This document shows positions 7,848-13,473 of a stretch of 17,715 nt of DNA, one piece after another (the stretch's first letter is position 1; the number at the start of each line of letters is the position of its first letter). The stretch comes from CAKSIN01 sp964423705. Its GTDB lineage: Bacteria; Bacillota; Clostridia; UMGS1810. Position numbers and translations under genes: made by a program. The stretch spans positions 1-17,715 of the forward strand of contig CAYRGA010000027.1 of the NCBI GenBank assembly GCA_964423705.1. The letters run 5' to 3'. Under the pieces are notes generated by a model, which ran no database searches, had not been told where the DNA came from, and saw nothing but the letters and a program-made list of their open reading frames with translations.

Positions 7848-8615
7848 TCAGTCACCTTTCGGACTTGTACCGTATATCTTTTTGTACATCTTGCAAAAAT
7901 AACTCATATCATTGAATCCGCAGCATTTCGCCACGAGCTTCAGCTTTATTTCAGGGTCATTTGAAATCATGTTCTTGGCATGCATTAACCTGATTTTTGT
8001 GATCATATCAAATACGGTCATACCGTAATTTTCCTTAAACTCTCTACACAATTTAGCTTTTGAAAATGGATAAAAATCCAATATATCATTCAAAGAAAGC
8101 TGTTTAAAAAAATTAACCTCAATAAAATTCCTTACAGCTTCAATCGGCGTACTTTCCTCCTTGGTTACGGTATCAAAAAAGGAAATTAATATCGAATATG
8201 CGGCGGATGAAAGTGAAGCTTGACTTTCAAATTTTTCGAAATTGTTATAAAGCTCTCCTATTTCGGCAACGATACCGGCGTAATTTTTTCCCCTGTAGAT
8301 GCTGAAATCGGAAACCTTGTAATATGCAAAAAGCTTTTCGCAGATAATACCTTCAAAACCCAAAAAAATTGTTTTAAAATCGTCACTTCCCCCGTAGGAA
8401 TGGGTCAAATTCTTACCTACAAAGAACATATCACCCTTTTCAAGATTATATTCTTTGTTTCCCACATTAATAACACCGCTCCCGTCGCTTATGATAAAAA
8501 TTTGGTGAATTTTCATCCCGGACGGTCTGTATACTCTTTCCTGAACATAATTATAACCAATCGTAACAGGATAAACCGCGAAGGATTCTTTTGGGTCAAA
8601 GACACATGTTTTCAT
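7848..8615 (-). CDS. AraC family transcriptional regulator with N-terminal cupin domain
   Basis: A 255-residue regulator. Residues about 20-95 form a cupin-like sensor (SDGSGVINVGNKEYNLEKGD is typical), and about 155-255 hold the two helix-turn-helix motifs of AraC proteins (LSLNDILDFYPFSKAKLCRE and LVAKCCGFNDMSYFCKMYKK). It ends at YGTSPKGD, a few residues shorter than the family's usual SPxxYR tail. An in-frame ATG at 8615 follows GGAG at a 6-base spacing. It is probably co-transcribed with the LacI-type gene from the promoter near 9670-9698. Members often regulate carbohydrate genes; the target here is unknown. Confidence 0.9.
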   Translation of the reverse strand: MKTCVFDPKESFAVYPVTIGYNYVQERVYRPSGMKIHQIFIISDGSGVINVGNKEYNLEKGDMFFVGKNLTHSYGGSDDFKTIFLGFEGIICEKLFAYYKVSDFSIYRGKNYAGIVAEIGELYNNFEKFESQASLSSAAYSILISFFDTVTKEESTPIEAVRNFIEVNFFKQLSLNDILDFYPFSKAKLCREFKENYGMTVFDMITKIRLMHAKNMISNDPEIKLKLVAKCCGFNDMSYFCKMYKKIYGTSPKGD

Positions 8616-8636
8616 AATATTCTCCGATTAATTAAA

Positions 8637-9626
8637 TTAACTCCGTTTAGTTGAAGCACGCTCTATAATTTTATGCGGTACAACAATATTGTCGCACACC
8701 TCGCCGCCGAGAAGCTTTTCCATAAGCTCAAAAGCACTTTTTCCAAGAAGAACATGCGGCTGTGACACCGTACTGAGTTGTGGGGTCGTGGTATAGGAAA
8801 TATCGGTATTGTCAAAACCGATAACCTCCACATCGCGCGGAACACTGTAGCCACTGTCCAAAAGAACCTTTACGGCACCCGCTGCCATTCTGTCGGAAAC
8901 GGCAAATATACCGTCAAACTCTGTACCTGTATTTAAAAAATCTTCAAACACGCGAATCGCATTTCTGTAGCCATAGTTTCCGTAAAGTACAAGCTCATTG
9001 TCACAAGCAATGCCGCTGTCACGCAAGGCATCCAAATATCCACTGTAGCGTTCCGTTGTCGAAACAAGCTCATTGTTTACAGTGTAAAAAACAATTTTTT
9101 TACATCCATTATGTATAAGGAGATTAACTGCATCGTATGCGGCTGATTTGTTATCTATAGCCACATAAGGCGCACTGCCGGTGCATACAAATTCGTTACA
9201 TTGCACAACGGGTATACGCTGTGTCAGATTTTCGATACGGTTTTTATCCAAGGTACTGTTTAAAATAATCAATCCGTCAAACAAACCGTTGCACGCAAAA
9301 TTTATATAGTACTCCTCTTTATCAGGATTTCCGTCGGTAGTACAAACCACCGTGTAATACCCCTTTTTTTCTGCCGCCTTATCTATTGCACGCAAAACAC
9401 TTCCGCAAAAGGTATTTGCCAGTGATGACAGCATAACCATTATTATGCCTGTACCGCTCCTGCGCAAGCCCTTTCCAAATAAATTCGGTTTATATCCAAG
9501 TTTTTCTATAACCGCCAAAACATTTTTTTGAGTAGCATCGGTAACCGAGCCTTTGTTGTTTATAACACGTGATACCGTCGCAACGGAAACCCCTGCCTCT
9601 TTTGCCACATCCTTTATACTGACCAC
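8637..9626 (-). CDS. LacI family transcriptional regulator
   Basis: A DNA-binding regulator probably controlled by a sugar or related small molecule, cytoplasmic. The 329-residue protein has the LacI helix-turn-helix at 1-26 (KDVAKEAGVSVATVSRVINN), a hinge region around 45-60 and a periplasmic-binding-protein-like sensor domain from about 60 to the end (for example VEVIGFDNTDISYTTTPQLS and the closing VPHKIIERAST). The start is GTG at 9626, with AAGGAG (9635-9640) 8 bases upstream; a longer frame upstream has no such support. It is followed after 21 bases by an AraC-type regulator in the same orientation. No sugar transporter or glycosidase lies in the window, so the regulon is unknown. Confidence 0.93.
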   Translation of the reverse strand: MVSIKDVAKEAGVSVATVSRVINNKGSVTDATQKNVLAVIEKLGYKPNLFGKGLRRSGTGIIMVMLSSLANTFCGSVLRAIDKAAEKKGYYTVVCTTDGNPDKEEYYINFACNGLFDGLIILNSTLDKNRIENLTQRIPVVQCNEFVCTGSAPYVAIDNKSAAYDAVNLLIHNGCKKIVFYTVNNELVSTTERYSGYLDALRDSGIACDNELVLYGNYGYRNAIRVFEDFLNTGTEFDGIFAVSDRMAAGAVKVLLDSGYSVPRDVEVIGFDNTDISYTTTPQLSTVSQPHVLLGKSAFELMEKLLGGEVCDNIVVPHKIIERASTKRS

Positions 9627-9669
9627 AGTTTATACTCCTTTTTTGTTTTAATGCTTCTCCTTTTATATT

Positions 9670-9698
9670 ATTGTAACACAAAAAACAAATATATTCAA
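9670..9698 (-). promoter_or_regulatory. Sigma-A promoter of the lacI-araC pair
   Basis: TTGAAT (9698-9693) and TACAAT (9675-9670) on the minus strand are separated by exactly 17 bases; each matches five of six consensus positions. Transcription should start near 9663, about 37 bases before the GTG start. No clear LacI-type palindromic operator was found over it. Confidence 0.8.
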
Positions 9699-9723
9699 GC
9701 ACAATAATTGAAGATATTCTGCC

Positions 9724-9756
9724 AATAAAAAAGTGTCTGTAAATTAATACAGACAC
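9724..9756 (-). terminator. Rho-independent terminator of the spoIIA-sigF-queG operon
   Basis: On the minus strand the arms GTGTCTGTA and TACAGACAC (9756-9748 and 9741-9733) form a perfect 9-base-pair stem around a 6-base loop, followed at once by six T residues (9732-9727). It begins 5 bases after the queG stop and closes the sporulation transcript before the lacI-type promoter. Confidence 0.9.
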
Positions 9757-9761
9757 CGGGT

Positions 9762-10562
9762 TTATTCATTTTTTTGTTTCAACTCGATATTACGCACGAG
9801 AATACTCTTTCCGCGCCATGCAAATGCACGATTGCCGTATTTTCTTTTAAATTCTTTATTTGACATATCTTTTAATTCATCTAAATTCAAATTAAAAATC
9901 AAATTCTCGCAAAAATCGGTAATTTCAGTTTTTGAAGCACTTCGGTTATAGGGGCATACCTTTTGACATATATCGCATCCGAAGATATAATCATTGTTTT
10001 TTATAAGATTGCTTTCATAATTGCTGAGTTCACCTTTTTTCTGTGTTATCGCAGAAAGGCATTTACTTTCGTCGAAGCCGTCATTCAATGCACCTCCGGG
10101 ACACGCCTCAATGCATTTCCTACAATTTATGCAAAAAGAGAAATCGTGTTTTTTAAATTTAAATTCTTCATCGCATACAATATATCCGATAAAAAAATAA
10201 GAACCGTATTTTTGATTGATACACATTTGATTTCGTCCTTTAAAGCACAATCCGGCTTCGACGGCAAGTCGGCGTTCAATAGCCGGTCCGATATCCGCAT
10301 GAATCGCATATTTCTTTAAGCCTAACAAATCAGCAGCTTTTGTAAGGAGATTTTTTATCACAATATGATAGTCCCTTCCGTGCGTATAGATACTGAGCGG
10401 TGATTTCATATCATCGCCGCAATAATACGGAAAAAGTACGACAATTGCACTTTTATAATCCGTATTCATAATTTCATTATACGGTTTAGCATCGGTTACT
10501 CCGAAAGTATCAATATTCAGCTTTTCAAATACAGAGCTTAAATCTTTAATTACATCATACAC
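9762..10562 (-). CDS. queG: QueG-like epoxyqueuosine reductase, short form
   Basis: Family role: reduces epoxyqueuosine to queuosine at the tRNA wobble position using cobalamin and two 4Fe-4S clusters. The 266-residue protein carries the active-site segment HADIGPAIERRLA (88-100) with the conserved aspartate at 90, then KGRNQMCIN and YGSYFFIGYIV. Eight cysteines fit two clusters: 144, 147, 150, 154, 168, 196, 199 and 203 (CINCRKCIEACP and GCDICQKVCPYN). It ends with WRGKSILVRN, like the end of the catalytic part of QueG, and lacks the C-terminal HEAT-like repeats of the approximately 370-residue enzymes. The start is GTG at 10562, inside the last codons of sigF, with AAAGG about 10 bases upstream; no in-frame ATG is available near it. 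A terminator follows closely. Another reductase activity of the same fold cannot be excluded. Confidence 0.8.
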   Translation of the reverse strand: MYDVIKDLSSVFEKLNIDTFGVTDAKPYNEIMNTDYKSAIVVLFPYYCGDDMKSPLSIYTHGRDYHIVIKNLLTKAADLLGLKKYAIHADIGPAIERRLAVEAGLCFKGRNQMCINQKYGSYFFIGYIVCDEEFKFKKHDFSFCINCRKCIEACPGGALNDGFDESKCLSAITQKKGELSNYESNLIKNNDYIFGCDICQKVCPYNRSASKTEITDFCENLIFNLNLDELKDMSNKEFKRKYGNRAFAWRGKSILVRNIELKQKNE

Positions 10563-11274
10563 AATCAGTCAGCCTTTCCTTTAATCCACCGAGCACCTTT
10601 TTTTCAATCCGCGATACCTGTACCTGTGAAATACCTAGCTTCTCGGCTACCTGGCACTGAGTTTTATCCATAAAGAATCTCATGGCAATTATTTTTCTTT
10701 CGCGCTCCTTTAACTCACTGAAGGCACATTTTAGAGCCAACACATCCAGCATATCGTTTTCGTTGTGCTTGCCTGCAAGCTTATCGATAAGATATATATC
10801 ACCATTGCCGCCTTCGTTAATAGTCCTATATATTGATTCCCATGAATTACATGCCTCCAGCGCAACTGCCAGTTCATCGGGCTGTACCTGTATCACTTCC
10901 GCCAATTCGTTGACAGTCGGTTCATGCATATGTCCGGCGATGTATTTCTCACGCACATGAGCCGCTTTAATAGCCAGTTCCTTATATCGACGGCTTATCT
11001 TTATCATACCGTCGTCGCGCAAAAAGCGTTTAATTTCGCCCATAATAAGCGGTACGGCATAGGTTGAAAAACAAACCTTATAATCAAAATCAAACTTACG
11101 AACAGCTTTGATTAAGCCGATACAGCCTATTTGATACAAATCCTGAGCTTCATATCCACGATTCATGTGTCGCTTCACTATACTCCACACCAACCCGGAA
11201 TTATCACTGACAATTTGCTCCATTGCTGCTTTATCGCCTCTTTTTGCACTTTGCAAAGTATCTGCATCATTCAT
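10555..11274 (-). CDS. sigF: RNA polymerase sporulation sigma factor sigma-F
   Basis: The first forespore-specific sigma factor, kept inactive by SpoIIAB until septation. The 239-residue protein has sigma-70 region 2 at about 25-95 (QDLYQIGCIGLIKAV, then FSTYAVPLIMGEIKRFLRDDG), region 3 with a degenerate helix-turn-helix (PTVNELAEVIQ), and region 4 at the C-terminus (TQCQVAEKLGISQVQVSRIE). SigG is a close relative, but the gene order spoIIAA-spoIIAB-sigF makes this sigF. The open frame begins at a GTG (11283) only 2 bases from the G-rich site; the ATG at 11274 is better spaced behind it and is chosen. The stop overlaps the next gene by 8 bases. No sigma-F or sigma-G type promoter was recognised within the window. 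Confidence 0.96.
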   Translation of the reverse strand: MNDADTLQSAKRGDKAAMEQIVSDNSGLVWSIVKRHMNRGYEAQDLYQIGCIGLIKAVRKFDFDYKVCFSTYAVPLIMGEIKRFLRDDGMIKISRRYKELAIKAAHVREKYIAGHMHEPTVNELAEVIQVQPDELAVALEACNSWESIYRTINEGGNGDIYLIDKLAGKHNENDMLDVLALKCAFSELKERERKIIAMRFFMDKTQCQVAEKLGISQVQVSRIEKKVLGGLKERLTDCV

Positions 11275-11297
11275 AAACGTCACCGCCCCTCAGTGAC

Positions 11298-11726
11298 TCA
11301 AAGGCGGTTTTTGCCTATCTGCTTTATAAGGGTGACACGTGTGCCGACACCCGGTATGGAATCTACACTCACGCTATCCATGAATGTTTCCATAACCGTA
11401 AAGCCCATACCGGAGCGTTCTCCGTCCGTATTTGTAGTATACAGCGGTTCCATAGCAAGCTTAACGTCTTCTATCCCCTTCCCGTTATCCTTAACAACAA
11501 CGGTAACCGTATCATCGTTTATGGTGCACTCCATGTAAACAATTCCCTGACTGTTTCCATAACCATGAATAATCGCATTTGTCACAGCTTCGCTAACAGC
11601 GGTTTTCACATCCGCAAGCTCTTCAATCGTAGGGTCAAGAGGCGTAAGCAAAGCCGCAACCGTCATTCTGGCAAAGCCTTCGTTTTCACTTTTACTTAAA
11701 AATTGTAATTTAACCTCGTTATTCAT
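11298..11726 (-). CDS. spoIIAB: Anti-sigma F factor SpoIIAB (serine kinase)
   Basis: A GHKL-fold ATPase that holds sigma-F inactive and phosphorylates SpoIIAA on serine. The ATP-binding boxes are all visible in the 142-residue protein: EAVTNAIIHGYG (46-57, N box), VKDNGKGIED (78-87, G1 box) and GERSGMGFTVM (102-112, G2 box). The ATG at 11726 follows GGGGGT at a short spacing. It lies between spoIIAA and sigF, and this order alone makes the assignment firm. No key residue appears to be missing. Confidence 0.96.
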   Translation of the reverse strand: MNNEVKLQFLSKSENEGFARMTVAALLTPLDPTIEELADVKTAVSEAVTNAIIHGYGNSQGIVYMECTINDDTVTVVVKDNGKGIEDVKLAMEPLYTTNTDGERSGMGFTVMETFMDSVSVDSIPGVGTRVTLIKQIGKNRL

Positions 11727-11735
11727 ATGTACCCC

Positions 11736-12071
11736 CTATGCCGTTCTCAGCGCATCGGAAAGAGTATCATATACTTTTATAATCCTGCGAATACCCGATA
11801 GCTGTAAAATTTTCCCGATTGAGCTTTTGCCGTTTACTATCGAAACCGTACCGTTCACCGCTCTCATAAGCTTATAGCGACCTATGATAATACCAATGCC
11901 GGAGCTGTCCATAAAATCAAGCTGCGAAAAATCAAATACAAGTCTTTTAACGGTAGTGTGCGCAATACGCATATCGATTTGCTCTCTGAGGTGCGAAGCA
12001 TTGTGCTGATCCAGTTCACCCTTCACAGTGACAACCAGTGCATTACCGCGCACCGAAAAATTAATATTCAA
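11736..12071 (-). CDS. spoIIAA: Anti-sigma F factor antagonist SpoIIAA
   Basis: A STAS-domain protein that, when unphosphorylated in the forespore, binds SpoIIAB and releases sigma-F. SpoIIAB phosphorylates it and SpoIIE (not in this window) dephosphorylates it. With the TTG start the product is 111 residues, close to the 117 of B. subtilis. The phosphorylation loop LDFMDSSGIG (51-60) is intact; the second serine (about 57) corresponds to the phosphorylated residue of the family. The start is set by an AAAGGAGG site 8 bases upstream, and the longer open frame to 12155 is rejected because it crosses the promoter. The gene is first in the operon, with spoIIAB 9 bases downstream. Confidence 0.95.
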   Translation of the reverse strand: MNINFSVRGNALVVTVKGELDQHNASHLREQIDMRIAHTTVKRLVFDFSQLDFMDSSGIGIIIGRYKLMRAVNGTVSIVNGKSSIGKILQLSGIRRIIKVYDTLSDALRTA

Positions 12072-12079
12072 AATATATT

Positions 12080-12087
12080 CCTCCTTT
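12080..12087 (-). promoter_or_regulatory. Ribosome binding site that fixes the spoIIAA TTG start
   Basis: AAAGGAGG on the minus strand ends 8 bases before TTG at 12071. The frame remains open upstream to 12155, but that extension has no ribosome binding site of its own, runs through this one and overlaps the sigma-H promoter, so it cannot be the real start. Confidence 0.9.
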
Positions 12088-12111
12088 GTACAGAAACATC
12101 TGTTTACAGAT

Positions 12112-12140
12112 ATATTCTGCACAAATTTAAAATATCCTTT
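12112..12140 (-). promoter_or_regulatory. Sigma-H promoter of the spoIIA operon
   Basis: On the minus strand AAAGGATAT (12140 to 12132) is followed after 11 bases by GCAGAATAT (12120 to 12112). These match every defined position of the Bacillus subtilis sigma-H consensus (RnAGGAwww, 11-12 bases, RnnGAATww). Transcription should begin at about 12105, roughly 35 bases before the spoIIAA start codon. The spoIIA operon of B. subtilis is known to be transcribed by sigma-H with Spo0A~P, so site and position agree with established biology. Confidence 0.85.
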
Positions 12141-12183
12141 GACGGGAAATGTCATATAATAGCACTTTGATTTTAAGACAAAA

Positions 12184-13473
12184 TCAGATATTTTTATTCA
12201 TAATGTATGTCCTTACGGCACCGGCGAGATAAAGCGAACCCGCGACGCATACGAAGCCGTTTCTGCCGACATTTTCTTTAGCATAATCGACCGCCGAGTT
12301 ATAATTCGCAATGTATACGGCATCATTGCGTAGCGACTTAACTGCCATATAAATATCATTTCCGCTTGTTTGCCTTGCGCTCGGAACATCGGTAACGATG
12401 ATTTTACCATCCAAATTTTTTAATACCTCTGCCGAATTTTCAAAATCCTTTTCATTTAGCATACCTATCACAAATATTTTTTCATAATCGGAAAGGTACA
12501 TTTTTACGCTCTTTTCAAATTCACATATTCCCTGATAATTGTGAGCACCGTCTATTATGCAGTTAAAACTGTTATTTATATATTCAAATCTGCATTTCCA
12601 TTCGGCAACACCTATGCCATGTAAAATATCATCATCGGTTACTATACCGAGCTTTAAAAGCTGCTTTGCGGCGGTTATCGCCAGGGCGGCATTTCCGACC
12701 TGGTAGCTTCCCAATAAATTTATGTGATATCGTGTGTTCTCAAATTCAAAGTCAGTTCCTGACAAATCAGAATGTAAGGTTTTCGGCAGTGCGGTGCTTT
12801 TCATCACCACAGCATTAAGCTTTTTAGCGGAATTTTCTATAACTTCAAGTGCAGTATTATCGATAAACGGATGAACTGCAACATATGTATCGCGCTTGAT
12901 AATTCCCGCTTTTTCCGAGGCAATCTCAGTAATTGTATTTCCCAGAATCTCGGTATGGTCTATTCCTATTGCGGATATAACGCAAAGCAGTGGATTTTTT
13001 ATAACATTTGTGGAATCCAGTCTGCCTCCAATGCCACATTCCAAAATAACATAATCACAGCATTCTTCCTTAAAATACAAAAAACCTATTGCGGTGATTA
13101 ATTCAAACTCAATAGGATAGCAGTTGTCATTATTCAATTTATCAACGGCATTTTTTACGACATTTGTATAGAAAACAAGCTTTTCCGCAGAAATAGGAGT
13201 TCCGTTTATTTGCAGGCGTTCGTTAAAAATCTCAATAAACGGCGAAGTATTCATTCCGACCTTATAGCCGCGACAGGTCAATACAGCGGAAAGCATGGAA
13301 GTTACCGAGCCTTTGCCGTTAGTTCCAGCCACATGAATACATTTCAAACCGTCCTGAGGATTTCCGAGGGCATTTAACAATGCCCTCATATTACTCAAAC
13401 CCTCTTTTTTTCCGAATCTGCCGCAGGAATGAATGTAGCCGATACATTCTTTTTCTGTCTTAAGCAAATTCAT
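12184..13473 (-). CDS. folC: Bifunctional folylpolyglutamate synthase / dihydrofolate synthase
   Basis: Adds glutamate to dihydropteroate and/or to folates, retaining the cofactor in the cytoplasm. The P-loop HVAGTNGKGS (about 47-56) is followed by TSPFIEIFNERLQING and the ILECGIGGRLDSTNV segment, all typical of the FolC/Mur ligase superfamily. The 429-residue length fits. The start is an ATG that shares one base with the valS TGA (TGATG arrangement); a GTG one codon upstream at 13476 is the alternative. Either way translation looks coupled to valS. No GC-rich terminator follows, so some read-through into the sporulation operon is possible. Whether the enzyme performs both reactions cannot be decided from sequence alone. 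Confidence 0.95.
   Translation of the reverse strand: MNLLKTEKECIGYIHSCGRFGKKEGLSNMRALLNALGNPQDGLKCIHVAGTNGKGSVTSMLSAVLTCRGYKVGMNTSPFIEIFNERLQINGTPISAEKLVFYTNVVKNAVDKLNNDNCYPIEFELITAIGFLYFKEECCDYVILECGIGGRLDSTNVIKNPLLCVISAIGIDHTEILGNTITEIASEKAGIIKRDTYVAVHPFIDNTALEVIENSAKKLNAVVMKSTALPKTLHSDLSGTDFEFENTRYHINLLGSYQVGNAALAITAAKQLLKLGIVTDDDILHGIGVAEWKCRFEYINNSFNCIIDGAHNYQGICEFEKSVKMYLSDYEKIFVIGMLNEKDFENSAEVLKNLDGKIIVTDVPSARQTSGNDIYMAVKSLRNDAVYIANYNSAVDYAKENVGRNGFVCVAGSLYLAGAVRTYIMNKNI

Noticed and set aside
9490..9756. An 88-codon minus-strand frame upstream of the LacI-type gene
   Set aside because: It crosses the sigma-A promoter and overlaps the LacI-type N-terminus in another frame, and its start falls in the queG terminator.
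12088..12111. Short CTG/CAG inverted repeats in the spoIIAA leader, a possible hairpin
   Set aside because: Stems are only 4-5 base pairs and AT-rich; the ribosome binding site is not clearly enclosed.
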